Positions 1 through 9,934 of a DNA stretch of 64,000 nucleotides are shown here, in pieces. The notes below the pieces were generated by a model, which saw only the letters and a program-made list of their open reading frames with translations, made no database searches and was not told where the DNA came from. Within the stretch, counting starts at the first letter, position 1, and every line of letters starts with the position of its first letter. This stretch comes from Pedobacter foliorum (GTDB lineage: Bacteria > Bacteroidota > Bacteroidia > Sphingobacteriales > Sphingobacteriaceae): assembly GCF_013266735.1 (NCBI RefSeq), contig NZ_JABSNU010000004.1:248001-312000 (forward strand), written 5' to 3'. The position numbers and the translations under genes were made by a program.

Positions 1-2
1 AC

Positions 3-884
3 ATCTTGCTCATTGTCATCTTCTATGTGCATAGTTTTCTTATTTATCCTGTAAGGGAAAAGAGTTATGGTATGTATTTCTATGTTCTGCTGTTGATTGT
101 GACACTGCTTTTGTTTATGATAGCAAATCACTTTTTACGTCCTGAAATGCCGAGATTCCCCGATCACAGGATGCCTCGGCCAAAGCCTTTAATGAATATT
201 TTACCTTTCACTTTTGTTATTGTAGTTAGTTTTTGTTATCGCCTTTATATGGATAAAATCATACGTGATAAACATATAAAGGAGCTTGAAAATATCCATC
301 TGAAAACAGAATTGGAATTCTTATCCTCTCAAATCAGTCCTCATTTTATGTTCAATGTGCTCAATACATTGGTCTACATGTCGAGGAAGAAACCTGAACT
401 TATAGAACCATCATTAATCAGCTTGTCGCAATTAATGCGCTATATGCTTTATGATAGCGATGAAGGAAAGATCACGCTTACAGAGGAAGTGGAATACTTA
501 AAGAACTACATCAACTTGCAGTTATTGAGATTTGGAGATGATATTCAGGTTAATCTTTACCTGTCGGGAATATCTGATGAATATGCTATTGAGCCAATGC
601 TTTTAATTCCATTTGTAGAAAATGCTTTTAAGCATGGAATTGGAATGCTTCCTGATCCGATAATAGATATTTCTATTACCGTAGAGGCAAATAAACTGAG
701 TATGGAGGTAATGAATGGAATTGCTCCTGTAAGGACATGGCCTTCAACTTCAGATAAAAGGGATTCGGGAATTGGGCTTGCTAATGTGCGTCGCCGCCTG
801 GAGCTGCTTTATCCTCATATCCATACATTAAAAATAGAGGAAAGCCCAACTACTTACACTGCTAAACTTCAAATAAACCTATAA
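3..884 (+). CDS. LytS-type sensor histidine kinase, 5' end cut off
   Basis: Membrane sensor kinase of the LytS/YehU type (His_kinase family), which phosphorylates a LytTR response regulator. The frame is open to the left edge, so the true start lies outside the window. Hydrophobic segments occupy about the first 80 residues. The phosphoacceptor region reads SQISPHFMFNVLN, the N box is LLIPFVENAFKHG, and the G box is DSGIGLANVRRRLELLYP. The next gene starts directly after the TAA stop and encodes the expected LytTR partner, so the two are almost certainly cotranscribed and translationally coupled. The stimulus cannot be read from the sequence. Confidence 0.9.
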   Translation: MLLIVIFYVHSFLIYPVREKSYGMYFYVLLLIVTLLLFMIANHFLRPEMPRFPDHRMPRPKPLMNILPFTFVIVVSFCYRLYMDKIIRDKHIKELENIHLKTELEFLSSQISPHFMFNVLNTLVYMSRKKPELIEPSLISLSQLMRYMLYDSDEGKITLTEEVEYLKNYINLQLLRFGDDIQVNLYLSGISDEYAIEPMLLIPFVENAFKHGIGMLPDPIIDISITVEANKLSMEVMNGIAPVRTWPSTSDKRDSGIGLANVRRRLELLYPHIHTLKIEESPTTYTAKLQINL

Positions 885-1592
885 ATGAACTGCATATTAA
901 TTGATGATGAAAGCCCGGCGCTTAAGCTACTGGAGGATAATGCAAGGCAAATCCCTTATTTAAATGTTATAGCCGCTATCCGTACTCCAATGCAGGTATT
1001 TGATTTAATAAAAGAGAACCAGGTTGACCTAATGTTTCTTGACATTCAAATGCCTGGCATAAATGGTTTGGAGTTGCTGCGCTCATTGAAACAGCCGCCA
1101 ATGGTAATTATGGTGACAGCTTATCAGGAACATGCACTTGATGGATTTAACCTGGATGTGATAGATTACCTTGTGAAGCCGGTACCGTTTTCGCGGTTTC
1201 TTAAGGCGGTTGAAAAAGCAAGGGAACTTTATCAAATGAGACAGGTTAAGCCAAAGTTGATTCAATCTGAAAATGACCACGTATTTGTAAATGCAAATTA
1301 TTCGCTTGTAAAAGTAAGGATGCAGGACATCACTTTTATTGAGGGGCTTAAAGATTATGTGAGAATCAATATTGAAGATGGGAAACAAGTAATTACCAGA
1401 ATGGGCTTAAAAGGCGTAGAAGAGAAGTTCAGCTCTGGCAGGTTCATGCGTATTCATAAATCATATATCATTTCTCTGGAAAAGATTGAATCAATTCAAA
1501 AAACACAAGTAATTATTGCCGGCACGGAAATTCCAATTGGAGAAGGATACCGCTCTGCATTGCAAGCATATGTTAATGGAAAAAATCTATAA
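885..1592 (+). CDS. LytTR family response regulator
   Basis: Two-domain response regulator of 235 residues. An N-terminal receiver (about 1-120) carries the acidic pair DD at 7-8, the phosphoacceptor D53 in FLDIQMPGINGLELL, and the KP pair in DYLVKPVPF. A C-terminal LytTR DNA-binding domain spans about 135-233, with the typical IEGLKDYVRI and MRIHKSYIISLEKIE segments. The ATG follows the kinase stop with no gap, so it is the partner of the preceding LytS-like kinase. The target genes are unknown; the DUF4397 lipoprotein 16 bases downstream is a possible one by position only. Confidence 0.93.
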   Translation: MNCILIDDESPALKLLEDNARQIPYLNVIAAIRTPMQVFDLIKENQVDLMFLDIQMPGINGLELLRSLKQPPMVIMVTAYQEHALDGFNLDVIDYLVKPVPFSRFLKAVEKARELYQMRQVKPKLIQSENDHVFVNANYSLVKVRMQDITFIEGLKDYVRINIEDGKQVITRMGLKGVEEKFSSGRFMRIHKSYIISLEKIESIQKTQVIIAGTEIPIGEGYRSALQAYVNGKNL

Positions 1593-1608
1593 ATTTTAAT
1601 AAACCCTT

Positions 1609-2322
1609 ATGAATATTTTAAAAAATGAGACCAATAAAGGTCTGGATCTATTGTTGGTATTTATGATAATTACCCTAGTTGCAATGCTACTTAGCTCCTG
1701 CAAAAAAGAAGAGGTAAACACCACAGGGCTTTCCTCGGTAACCATTGTAAATGCATCACCTAATCTGGCAACTTACAATGCTTATTTAGATGGGACAAAA
1801 GTTATAGAAGGGGCACTTCCTTTTGGGGGTATTATTCCTTATTCTACATTAACAGCCGGAGATCACACCATAAAGTTTACGACAGAAACAGACCCAGTAG
1901 CACTGCTTACTAAAACTATAACAGTAGATGAGAACAAGGCATATTCTTTTTTTATCATTAACAGAAAAGAGGATATGGATGGTTTGTTGGTTTCAGATAG
2001 CCCTGAGTCTTATTCAACAGAAAAGGCCTTTGTACGCTTTATAAATTTATCTCCAGATGCTCCAGCCCTTAATTTGGCTTTAAATAGTGGCGCTCAAAAT
2101 TTGATAAGTAATAAATCTTATAAAGAGGTTAGTAGTTTTATTGAAGTTGATCCTGGAACCTATTCTTTTTCTGCTAAAAGTGACACTCAAAATGAGGTCA
2201 AGGCTTCGTTGGATAATGCAGTTCTAGTAGCGGGCTCTTATTATACCGTTATGTCAATAGGCTTGGTAAAACCGAATGATGTGGAGCAATTATTTAAATT
2301 ACAAATATACACTCACAAGTAA
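1609..2322 (+). CDS. DUF4397 domain lipoprotein
   Basis: Predicted lipoprotein of 237 residues. The N-terminus is a long hydrophobic signal segment ending in a lipobox (MLLSSC, Cys at about 31), followed by KKEE. The mature part has two repeats of the DUF4397 type, recognised by the segments VTIVNASPNLATYNAYLDG and VRFINLSPDAPALNLAL. DUF4397 proteins are common surface or periplasmic beta-sandwich lipoproteins in Bacteroidota, of unknown function. It lies 16 bases after the LytTR regulator and may share its transcript. Its 3' end converges on the small zinc-ribbon gene. Confidence 0.85.
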   Translation: MNILKNETNKGLDLLLVFMIITLVAMLLSSCKKEEVNTTGLSSVTIVNASPNLATYNAYLDGTKVIEGALPFGGIIPYSTLTAGDHTIKFTTETDPVALLTKTITVDENKAYSFFIINRKEDMDGLLVSDSPESYSTEKAFVRFINLSPDAPALNLALNSGAQNLISNKSYKEVSSFIEVDPGTYSFSAKSDTQNEVKASLDNAVLVAGSYYTVMSIGLVKPNDVEQLFKLQIYTHK

Positions 2323-2328
2323 TGGGTG

Positions 2329-2526
2329 CTATTTGTCGCTTTTACCTACCATATAAACTTTGCGACCACAAGAACCGCAAGCGTATCTTTTAAGGTCAAG
2401 CCAAAATAAGAATGACTTAACTAAGGGGCCTCTTCTAATTCTTGAATCAAGTTCGCCTTGTTTGCAGTATGGACATTTTTTGTAGACTTTGCTAGTATTT
2501 AACCAGGCAGTTTCCGAAGCTTCCAT
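2329..2526 (-). CDS. Small zinc-ribbon protein, function unknown
   Basis: A 65-residue protein with two Cys pairs, CPYC (about 18-21) and CGSC (about 51-54), spaced as in a zinc ribbon. The spacer is basic and aromatic. It has no signal peptide or membrane segment, so a cytoplasmic role, perhaps nucleic-acid or protein binding, is possible. A well-formed promoter lies upstream (minus strand, 2597-2627), which supports a real gene. It converges with the DUF4397 gene, leaving only 6 bases between stops. I do not recognise a named family. Confidence 0.7.
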   Translation of the reverse strand: MEASETAWLNTSKVYKKCPYCKQGELDSRIRRGPLVKSFLFWLDLKRYACGSCGRKVYMVGKSDK

Positions 2527-2596
2527 TTTCTTTAGTGTTAATTGAATTGTTGTTAAAACTAGGTGTTTGTAAAAAAATGTATTGAACTATTGTTAA

Positions 2597-2627
2597 CAAA
2601 TGTAATCAATAGGTTATTTTGATACAA
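2597..2627 (-). promoter_or_regulatory. Bacteroidota-type promoter for the zinc-ribbon gene
   Basis: On the minus strand a TTG (2627-2625) is followed after exactly 20 bases by TACATTTG (2604-2597), a full match to the Bacteroidota -7 consensus TAnnTTTG. The inferred transcription start near 2590 leaves a leader of about 64 bases before the ATG at 2526. Confidence 0.6.
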
Positions 2628-2644
2628 GCAAAAGAAAGCTTATT

Positions 2645-2670
2645 AAGTCCTGAGTTATAATGCAGGACTT
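2645..2670 (-). terminator. Probable terminator after the Crp-AraC gene
   Basis: Perfect 8-bp stem AAGTCCTG / CAGGACTT with a 10-base loop, five bases after the stop of the minus-strand Crp-AraC gene. The minus-strand tail AATAAGCTTTCTTTT is only moderately U-rich, so termination may be partial. Confidence 0.55.
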
Positions 2671-2674
2671 CGTT

Positions 2675-3652
2675 TTATCTGGACTTGGCGTACTCTGAAG
2701 GAGTCATGCCGGTCTGTATTTTAAATTCCGAGAAAAATGCACTTCTTGAAGAAAAACCTCCCTCATTCCCTAAAGCCTCAATAGTAAGGTGTTGCCAGGT
2801 AGAAGGGTCTTGGAGTTTGTTTCTGATGTACCCAACCCTATAGCTGTTTACAAAAGAACTGAAGCTTTTTTTGTAGTGAAAATTTAATATATGTGATAAG
2901 AGATGGGTAGGGAGGGCAATATCAGCAGCCATTTTCGAAAGAGTTAATCCATGCTGCTTAAAAGCCTGCTGATTTAGCATGTATTCTTCAATCAGCTCAC
3001 AATGCGTTTGTGTTAACGCACCTTTTGGCTCTTTCGTCTTTTTTAAAATTTTATTGAGTGTTTCCGGTTTTATGTCCAGCAAATCGGCAATATACTGTGG
3101 GGGAATTCTGTTGATGTTATGATGGGTGGTAGAAAGATAAAATTCATATTTCTCTTGCGCTGTTCCCATTCTTACCAAATTAGATCTTTGATGAGCCGAC
3201 TTGTAGAAGGATTCCACAATTTTTCTGATGATAATATTCATTTCAAATGAGGTTTCCAACCATTGCAGTAGATTGCTTATAGGTAAACCGATCAAATGAG
3301 AATCCTCGACCGCGTAAATACTTTCCCCGGATGGCCCTTCGCCATACATTCCTTTAATTGCCGAAACAGATTCGCCTTCAAGGCAGATATAAGTAGTCAG
3401 TTTTTTTTCTTTAAGCGTGGTATAGCCAACAACCAGTCCTTTGATGATGAAGTACAGGTACTCACTTGTTTCTCCCTGGTTAAGCAGGTATTCGTTTTTC
3501 TTAACCTTTGCTTCAAATAAACACTCCCTGAAGGTATTTTCAAGGTGCTTTGGCAAGGGGTGATAAGAAGAAAGATGATTGATAACCAGATCCATTAATT
3601 CTGGTTCCGGCTTTACAAAAGGCTGGTGCCTTGGACCTGTTCTTTTAGGCAT
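2675..3652 (-). CDS. Crp-like cNMP-binding / AraC-type HTH fusion regulator
   Basis: Transcription regulator of 325 residues with an unusual domain order. Residues about 25-140 look like a cyclic-nucleotide-binding (Crp/Fnr) beta-roll, with LLNQGETSEYLYFIIKGLV as the signature. A Crp-like helix-turn-helix follows (IPPQYIADLLDIKPETLNKI, about 182-201). The C-terminal third (about 230-325) is a complete AraC-type double HTH ending GFSSRSAFFSEFKIQTGMTP. Its ATG overlaps the dxs stop by one base (TAATG), so it is translationally coupled to dxs. The ligand and targets are unknown. A plain Crp or a plain AraC protein would lack one of the two halves. Confidence 0.8.
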   Translation of the reverse strand: MPKRTGPRHQPFVKPEPELMDLVINHLSSYHPLPKHLENTFRECLFEAKVKKNEYLLNQGETSEYLYFIIKGLVVGYTTLKEKKLTTYICLEGESVSAIKGMYGEGPSGESIYAVEDSHLIGLPISNLLQWLETSFEMNIIIRKIVESFYKSAHQRSNLVRMGTAQEKYEFYLSTTHHNINRIPPQYIADLLDIKPETLNKILKKTKEPKGALTQTHCELIEEYMLNQQAFKQHGLTLSKMAADIALPTHLLSHILNFHYKKSFSSFVNSYRVGYIRNKLQDPSTWQHLTIEALGNEGGFSSRSAFFSEFKIQTGMTPSEYAKSR

Positions 3653-5580
3653 TAAGATGCCATTGTTTTTGTAGTTCTGCTTACGGCAATCTTTTTTATT
3701 GTATTAATAATTGCTGTAGTGTCATAACCGCATAGTGCCCATAACTCAGCCTGTTCTCCATGTTCAATAAATTCATCAGGAATGCCTAAACGAATTACTT
3801 GAGCATTATATTGGTGGTCGGCCATGAATTCAAGTATAGCACTGCCTACTCCACCTTGCAAACACCCATCCTCTACAGTTACTATATATTTGTATCGTTT
3901 AAAAACATCATGAAGCATGGCCTGGTCTAAAGGCTTTGCGAAACGAAGGTCGTAATGAGCAGGATGTATCCCTTCACTATTTAGTTCTTTGCATGCATCT
4001 ACGGCAAAATTACCAACATGACCAATAGTTAGGATGGCTACATCTTCGCCATCACAGATTTTCCTGCCTTTTCCTACTTCAAGAACTTTCAATGGGCGTT
4101 TCCAGTCTACTATAACCCCGTTTCCTCTTGGGTAACGTATAGAGAAAGGTCCCATATTTTCCTGTTGAGCTGTGTACATTAAATTACGCAATTCTTCCTC
4201 ATTCATTGGCGCAGAAACAGTCATCTGTGGGATAGAGCGCATGTAGGCTAAATCATAAGCGCCATGGTGTGTTGCACCATCAGCACCCGCTAATCCAGCA
4301 CGATCAAGACAAAAAACTACGTTTAAATTCTGTATAGCGACATCATGAATTACCTGATCGTACGCTCTTTGCATAAAGCTAGAGTAGATGGTACAAAAAG
4401 GGACAAGTCCTTGAGTTGCTAATCCAGCTGAAAAAGTAACAGCATGTTGTTCAGCAATACCAACATCAAATGCTCGGGTAGGCATTGCTTTCATCATGAT
4501 GTTCATGGAAGATCCTGAAGGCATTGCAGGCGTAACACCTACAATTTTTTTATTGGCCTCTGCAAGTTCAACCAAAGTGTGTCCAAAAACATCCTGATAT
4601 TTTGGAGGTTGAGGTTTATCAGGAACAGATTTTTTAATTTCTCCTGTAATTTTATCAAAAAGACCCGGTGCATGCCATTTGGTTTGATCTTTCTCTGCCA
4701 ATGCAAAACCTTTGCCCTTTACAGTTACACAATGTAACAGTTTAGGTCCCGGAATATCTTTTAAATCTTTAATTACCTGAGTTAACCTTACAACATCGTG
4801 GCCGTCTACCGGGCCAAAATATCTGAAATTCAGTGCTTCAAATAAATTACTCTGCTTAAGTAAGGTGCCTTTTATGCTTTTTTCAATTTTCTTAACAAAC
4901 TTATGTGCATTAGGACCAAGCTCAGAAAGCTTGATTAGTACATTTGAAATGTCATCGCGGAAACGATTGTAAGATTTTGAAGTAGTGATATTTGTTAAAT
5001 ACTCTTTTAATGCCCCAACATTTGGGTCAATAGACATACAGTTATCGTTAAGGATCACCAGTAAGTTTGAGTTCTCAATCCCGGCATGATTTAATCCTTC
5101 AAAAGCTAATCCGGCAGTCATAGCGCCATCTCCAATCACAGCTACGTGCTGACGATCAGTTTCCCCTTTATAATGTGAAGCTACAGCCATACCTAAAGCG
5201 GCAGAAATAGAGGTAGAGGAGTGGCCTACGCCAAAAGTATCATACTCGCTTTCACTAATTTTTGGAAAGCCACTGATACCATTTAGAATTCTGTTGGTAT
5301 GGAATACAGGCCTGCGTCCGGTAAGTATTTTATGGCCGTAAGCCTGGTGGCCAACATCCCAAACTAATTTGTCATAAGGGGTGTTTAAAGCATAATGTAA
5401 GGCCACTGTAAGCTCAACAACACCCAGACTAGCACCAAAATGTCCACCATTTACACTAACTACATCTATAATATATTGTCTAAGTTCCTTGCAGATTTGC
5501 TCAAGGTCTTGTTCCTTATACTGCTTTAAATCAGTAGGGTAATTTATGTTAGGTAATAATGGACCGTTAATATCTTCCAT
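3652..5580 (-). CDS. dxs: 1-deoxy-D-xylulose-5-phosphate synthase
   Basis: Condenses pyruvate and glyceraldehyde 3-phosphate to 1-deoxy-D-xylulose 5-phosphate, the first step of the MEP isoprenoid pathway; the product also feeds thiamine and possibly pyridoxal synthesis. The 642-residue length is normal. The thiamine diphosphate motif starts GDG at 150-152 and ends LNDN at 177-180. [12 protein letters not shown] (about 73-84) and the central [15 protein letters not shown] with its catalytic Glu are intact. The gene is divergent from glyA and is followed, with a one-base overlap, by the Crp-AraC regulator. Confidence 0.97.
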   Translation of the reverse strand: MEDINGPLLPNINYPTDLKQYKEQDLEQICKELRQYIIDVVSVNGGHFGASLGVVELTVALHYALNTPYDKLVWDVGHQAYGHKILTGRRPVFHTNRILNGISGFPKISESEYDTFGVGHSSTSISAALGMAVASHYKGETDRQHVAVIGDGAMTAGLAFEGLNHAGIENSNLLVILNDNCMSIDPNVGALKEYLTNITTSKSYNRFRDDISNVLIKLSELGPNAHKFVKKIEKSIKGTLLKQSNLFEALNFRYFGPVDGHDVVRLTQVIKDLKDIPGPKLLHCVTVKGKGFALAEKDQTKWHAPGLFDKITGEIKKSVPDKPQPPKYQDVFGHTLVELAEANKKIVGVTPAMPSGSSMNIMMKAMPTRAFDVGIAEQHAVTFSAGLATQGLVPFCTIYSSFMQRAYDQVIHDVAIQNLNVVFCLDRAGLAGADGATHHGAYDLAYMRSIPQMTVSAPMNEEELRNLMYTAQQENMGPFSIRYPRGNGVIVDWKRPLKVLEVGKGRKICDGEDVAILTIGHVGNFAVDACKELNSEGIHPAHYDLRFAKPLDQAMLHDVFKRYKYIVTVEDGCLQGGVGSAILEFMADHQYNAQVIRLGIPDEFIEHGEQAELWALCGYDTTAIINTIKKIAVSRTTKTMAS

Positions 5581-5673
5581 GCAGGGGTTTTATCAATAGA
5601 AGTACAAAGTAAGGTATTTTGTTATCAAAGTAAGAAGGAAAATTGCTAATTTTACAAAAATATACTTCGATAA

Positions 5674-6945
5674 ATGACTAGAGATACTTTAATTTTTGAT
5701 TTGATTGACAGAGAATTGGGCCGTCAAGAAAATGGACTTGAACTGATAGCTTCCGAAAATTTTGTAAGCAAGCAGGTAATGGAAGCCGCTGGTTCTTGTT
5801 TAACAAATAAATATGCTGAAGGCCTTCCGGGCAAAAGGTATTATGGTGGATGCCAGGTAGTAGATGAGGTGGAAACCATTGCTATTGAGCGTGCTAAGAA
5901 ACTTTTTGGTGCTGAATGGGTTAACGTACAACCTCATTCCGGTGCTCAGGCAAATGCTGCGGTAATGCTTGCAGTAATTCAACCAGGAGATAAAATCTTA
6001 GGATTTGATCTTTCTCATGGTGGTCACTTAACTCATGGTTCTCCGGTTAATTTTTCAGGAAAATTGTATCATCCGTTATTCTACGGAGTAAAAAAAGAGG
6101 ATGGTTTAATTGATTATGCTAAACTTGAAGAAGTAGCTTTAGCTGAACGTCCTAAATTAATTATTGTTGGAGCATCTGCATACTCTAGGGAGTGGGATTA
6201 CGCTTTTGTTCGTAGCGTAGCTGATAAAATTGGCGCATTGTTAATGGCTGATATTTCTCACCCGGCAGGTCTTATTGCTCGTGGATTATTAACCAATCCA
6301 CTTCCTCATTGTCATATTGTTACTACAACTACACATAAAACACTACGTGGGCCACGTGGAGGTATGATTATGATGGGTAAAGATTTTGAAAACCCATTTG
6401 GATTAAAAACACCTAAAGGTGAAATCAGAATGATGTCATCAGTTTTAGATATGGCTGTTTTCCCTGGTACACAAGGTGGTCCTTTAGAGCATATTATCGC
6501 TGCAAAAGCAATTGCTTTTGGAGAGGCATTGAGTGATGAGTACTTAACTTACATAAAGCAAGTACAGGCTAATGCACAGGCTATGGCTAAAGCATTTGTA
6601 GCTAAAGGTTACGGAATCATTTCTGGTGGAACTGATAACCATTTGATGTTGATCGATTTACGTAATAAAAACATCACTGGTAAACTCGCTGAAAATGCGC
6701 TTGAAAAAGCCGACATTACAGTGAATAAAAATATGGTTCCTTTTGACGATAAATCTCCATTTGTAACGTCAGGGATCCGTGTAGGAACTGCCGCAATTAC
6801 AACCAGAGGATTTAAAGAGGAAGAAATGGAGGTGATTGTTGATCTGATTGACCAGGTAATTACCAATGCTGAAGATGAAGATAATCTTAAGCAAGTAAAA
6901 CAAAAGGTAATTGAACTAGTAAGTAAGTTCCCACTTTATAAATAA
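5674..6945 (+). CDS. glyA: Serine hydroxymethyltransferase
   Basis: PLP enzyme that interconverts serine and glycine and charges tetrahydrofolate with a one-carbon unit in the cytosol. It has 423 residues, a normal length. The pyridoxal-phosphate lysine is K222 in [14 protein letters not shown], with D193 and H196 in the cofactor pocket ([10 protein letters not shown]). The N-terminal motif [11 protein letters not shown] is complete. It is divergent from dxs with 93 bases between the two starts. gcvH, at 37.4 kb, takes part in the linked glycine cleavage reaction. Confidence 0.98.
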   Translation: MTRDTLIFDLIDRELGRQENGLELIASENFVSKQVMEAAGSCLTNKYAEGLPGKRYYGGCQVVDEVETIAIERAKKLFGAEWVNVQPHSGAQANAAVMLAVIQPGDKILGFDLSHGGHLTHGSPVNFSGKLYHPLFYGVKKEDGLIDYAKLEEVALAERPKLIIVGASAYSREWDYAFVRSVADKIGALLMADISHPAGLIARGLLTNPLPHCHIVTTTTHKTLRGPRGGMIMMGKDFENPFGLKTPKGEIRMMSSVLDMAVFPGTQGGPLEHIIAAKAIAFGEALSDEYLTYIKQVQANAQAMAKAFVAKGYGIISGGTDNHLMLIDLRNKNITGKLAENALEKADITVNKNMVPFDDKSPFVTSGIRVGTAAITTRGFKEEEMEVIVDLIDQVITNAEDEDNLKQVKQKVIELVSKFPLYK

Positions 6946-6964
6946 TAAGGGAATTATAAATTAA

Positions 6965-9730
6965 ATGTTATCAAAGAGCCGGAGTTCGTCTACCAATGAA
7001 AATGAACGTCTTAAAGCACTGCATCAGTATAATATTTTAGATACTCCTTCTGAGGATAAGTTCGACAATATTACCAAACTTGCAACTTTAATATGTAACG
7101 CACCCATTGCGGTTATTATTTTGGTTGATGAGACCCGGCTCTTTTTGAAATCTTTTATTGGCATTGAGGACGGCGGTATTCCGCGTGAAATCTCTTTTAG
7201 TGAGGAAACCATTAAAGGAAATGGAGTATTAGAAATCCCGGATGCTTTAAATGATAAAAAATTTAAGGATCATCCTATGGTTATCGGAAAACCAGGGGTT
7301 CGGTTCTATGCCGGTGCACCATTGCTAGACGAAAATGGCTTTAAAATAGGTGTTATAGCTGTATTTGATGTAGTAGTCAGAAATTTAACTAAAGATCAAA
7401 AAGATGGTTTGGTAACTCTTGCCAATGAAACCATCACTCATATTACTTTAAGGAAGAAAAGCGAGGAGCTAGAGGCTAAGACTAAGCGTTTTGAGGAGAT
7501 GCTGAACCTTTCTACTGTTTCTCCTGAGATTCACTGTATTTTAGATTATTCCGGTAAAATCCTATTTATAAATGACGCTGTGACTGGTATACTTGGTTAT
7601 ACCGTTGAGGAATCTATTGGTTTAACGATTTGGAATTTTTGTAATAAAGAAGACATCAACCGCTTAGTGACAACCATTGAAGATGGCCTGAGGAAAAAAA
7701 TTAAGGGATTTAATGTAGAATTCAGGGTGATTAGCAAACAGGGCGAGGTGCGCTGGCTTAGCTGGAATATGGTAACCAAAGATGGACGCTGGTATACTTA
7801 TGGCAGAGATATAACTGAAAACAAAAGAGTAGAGGGTGAATTGGTGAAGCTTTCTTTTGTAGCGAGTAAGATTAATAATGCCGTAGTTATAAGTGATGCT
7901 AATAACCATGTAACCTGGGTAAATGATGCATTTGAAAAGATTACAGGCTATACCATCAATGATTTAAAGGGAAAGCGGCTAGGTGATTTGATCGTAGGCC
8001 CAAAAACTGATTTGGAACTACTGGAGAGGGCTAGGGTGCTGATTAAGCAGAACAGGTCTTTTACCGTTGACCTTCTTTCGTATAGAAAAGATAAGCAACC
8101 AATTTGGTTGTCTATTTATAATACCGTGGTGCTTAATGATCATGGAAAGGTTGATATGGAAGTGGAGATCATTATTGATATTACTGAGAAGAAGAAAGCT
8201 GAAGAAGAATTACAAGTTCTTTCTTTAGTCGCTAGTAAAACCAATACAGGTGTTAATATTTCGGATGCTGATGGTAAAACAACCTGGATTAATCAATCAC
8301 TTAAAAAATTAACCGGTTATTCACTTGAAGAGCTAAAAGGACAGGAGCTAGGTGATATTCTTTCGAAAGATGAAGCTCAGAAAGAGCTTATCTTAAGTTC
8401 GAGAGCCAAGGCAAGACAAAGTGAGTCTTATGCAATAGAAGTTCAGGCGAAAACGAAAGCAAATGAATCTATCTGGTTAGCAGTTTCCAATACTCCAATT
8501 ATAAATGATAAGGGAGAAGTTGAACGTCAAATCGATCTTATATCAGATATAACTCAACGTAAGCAGGTAGAACAGGATCTTTTAGAATCCAAAGAGCAGG
8601 CTTTACAATTAAGTGAGGCCAAGGAAATGTTCCTTTCTGTAATGAGTCATGAAATCAGAACGCCATTGAATGCAGTAATAGGCATGACACATCTTCTTAT
8701 TGACAATGACCCTAAAGTATCTCAGATAGAAGACCTCAATATTCTCAAATTTTCTGCAGAGAACCTTTTAAATATCATTAATGATATTCTTGATTTTACT
8801 AAAATAGAAACCGGTAATTTAGAGTTAGAATCTATACCATTAGACATAAAAGGTCTCGCTGGTGATATCGTTAATTCATTACAAGTTAATGCTGCCCAAA
8901 AGGGAGATAAATTGGAGCTGCATTATGATGATCGGATCCCGCTAAATATTCTTGGAGATAAAACCAGATTGTATCAGATTTTAATGAACTTAATCGGAAA
9001 TGCGATAAAGTTTACTGATTATGGAAAAATAGACCTAAAAATAGATTTGGTTAGTGAAACTAAGGAAGAAGCCACAGTGCACTTTTTCGTAAAGGATAAT
9101 GGTATTGGTATTCCGGAAGATAAACAATCATACATCTTTGAGACCTTTACCCAAGCTAAAACAGACATATCCAGAAAGTACGGTGGTACAGGCCTTGGAT
9201 TGGCCATTACTAAAAAGCTACTGAAGCTATACCATTCAAATATTAGTGTAAATAGTGAAGAGGGAAGAGGAACTGAATTTTCTTTTGACATTAGCTTTAA
9301 TAAACTGACGCAAGATGCCGCTGTTTCCAATTCTAATGAGCCACCGGCTTCATTTGTTGGGAAGAAGATATTGGTTGTTGATGACAATGAAATTAATATT
9401 CTAATAGCCAGTAGGATACTTAGTAAGTGGGGCTTTGATCTGGATTTTGCTAGAAACGGTAAAGAAGCTATTGAGAAGGTAATGAGCAAAACTTTCGACC
9501 TTATTTTTATGGATATTCAAATGCCGGGTATAGATGGTTTTGAAACCACAAGTATTATTAGAGAATTAAATGATGAGTATTTTAAGTCGGTTCCCATAAT
9601 TGCGCTTACTGCATCTACACTTCAGGATGAAAATAGTAAGTTCAAAGCTTGTGGTATGAATGGGCATATATTGAAGCCATTTAAACCAGAGGAAATACAG
9701 AATATTATCTCGATAAGCTTTTCAAAATAA
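6965..9730 (+). CDS. Hybrid histidine kinase: GAF, three PAS, HisKA, HATPase, receiver
   Basis: Multidomain sensor kinase of 921 residues with no evident membrane segment, so probably cytosolic. An N-terminal GAF domain (about 20-155) is followed by three PAS domains with PAC tails (about 180-290, 300-415 and 420-540). HisKA follows, with phosphoacceptor H562 in SVMSHEIRTPLNAVIGM, then an HATPase (NLIGNAIKF N box, GGTGLGLAI G box). The C-terminal receiver carries D850 in LIFMDIQMPGIDGF. The second and third PAS domains resemble each other (both contain LSxVASKxN and GYxxxxLKGxxLGD), pointing to internal duplication. It starts 19 bases after glyA and has no output domain, so a separate phosphotransfer partner is expected. 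Confidence 0.93.
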   Translation: MLSKSRSSSTNENERLKALHQYNILDTPSEDKFDNITKLATLICNAPIAVIILVDETRLFLKSFIGIEDGGIPREISFSEETIKGNGVLEIPDALNDKKFKDHPMVIGKPGVRFYAGAPLLDENGFKIGVIAVFDVVVRNLTKDQKDGLVTLANETITHITLRKKSEELEAKTKRFEEMLNLSTVSPEIHCILDYSGKILFINDAVTGILGYTVEESIGLTIWNFCNKEDINRLVTTIEDGLRKKIKGFNVEFRVISKQGEVRWLSWNMVTKDGRWYTYGRDITENKRVEGELVKLSFVASKINNAVVISDANNHVTWVNDAFEKITGYTINDLKGKRLGDLIVGPKTDLELLERARVLIKQNRSFTVDLLSYRKDKQPIWLSIYNTVVLNDHGKVDMEVEIIIDITEKKKAEEELQVLSLVASKTNTGVNISDADGKTTWINQSLKKLTGYSLEELKGQELGDILSKDEAQKELILSSRAKARQSESYAIEVQAKTKANESIWLAVSNTPIINDKGEVERQIDLISDITQRKQVEQDLLESKEQALQLSEAKEMFLSVMSHEIRTPLNAVIGMTHLLIDNDPKVSQIEDLNILKFSAENLLNIINDILDFTKIETGNLELESIPLDIKGLAGDIVNSLQVNAAQKGDKLELHYDDRIPLNILGDKTRLYQILMNLIGNAIKFTDYGKIDLKIDLVSETKEEATVHFFVKDNGIGIPEDKQSYIFETFTQAKTDISRKYGGTGLGLAITKKLLKLYHSNISVNSEEGRGTEFSFDISFNKLTQDAAVSNSNEPPASFVGKKILVVDDNEINILIASRILSKWGFDLDFARNGKEAIEKVMSKTFDLIFMDIQMPGIDGFETTSIIRELNDEYFKSVPIIALTASTLQDENSKFKACGMNGHILKPFKPEEIQNIISISFSK

Positions 9731-9754
9731 GCAATCTTTAGTACGAATTTTTAC

Positions 9755-9815
9755 AAAAGATAAAGGGCCGATACTCCATTAGCATGGAATTATCGACCCT
9801 TAAATTAACGCTCTC
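9755..9815 (-). ncRNA. Candidate small RNA or terminator, copy 1 of tandem pair
   Basis: On the minus strand this unit begins GAGAGCGTTAATTT and continues into a long hairpin (9801-9763, arms AAGGGTCGATA / TATCGGCCCTT) followed by a T-rich tail (TTTATCTTTT). A promoter-like TTTG (9850-9847), 19-base spacer and TTCCTTTG (9827-9820) precede it and would start transcription near 9814. The one imperfect arm position is a G-U wobble in minus-strand RNA but a C-A mismatch in plus-strand RNA, so the minus strand is the likely functional one. It could equally be a second terminator for the beta-helix gene. Confidence 0.45.
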
Positions 9816-9867
9816 ACGACAAAGGAACGAATTATTTTTTAATTGCCAAAATATCTTGTTGAAATTG

Positions 9868-9934
9868 TATAAAAAAGTAAAGGGCCGATATTCTATATAG
9901 AATATCGACCCTTACCATCTAAATTAACGCTCTC
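9868..9934 (-). ncRNA. Candidate small RNA or terminator, copy 2 of tandem pair
   Basis: Minus-strand unit starting GAGAGCGTTAATTT, then AGATGGT, then a near-perfect hairpin (9913-9880) whose inner part GATATTCTATATAGAATATC is fully self-complementary, then the tail TTTACTTTTTT, typical of a Rho-independent terminator. The promoter-like element seen before copy 1 is weaker here (TACATTAT). It lies about 54-120 bases downstream of the stop of the minus-strand beta-helix gene, so its simplest role is termination of that transcript; a separate small RNA is the alternative. Confidence 0.45.

Noticed and set aside
9019..9489. 156-residue minus-strand frame inside the hybrid kinase
   Set aside because: It lies fully opposite the HATPase and receiver coding region, has a hydrophobic/Ser-rich shadow composition, and no promoter.
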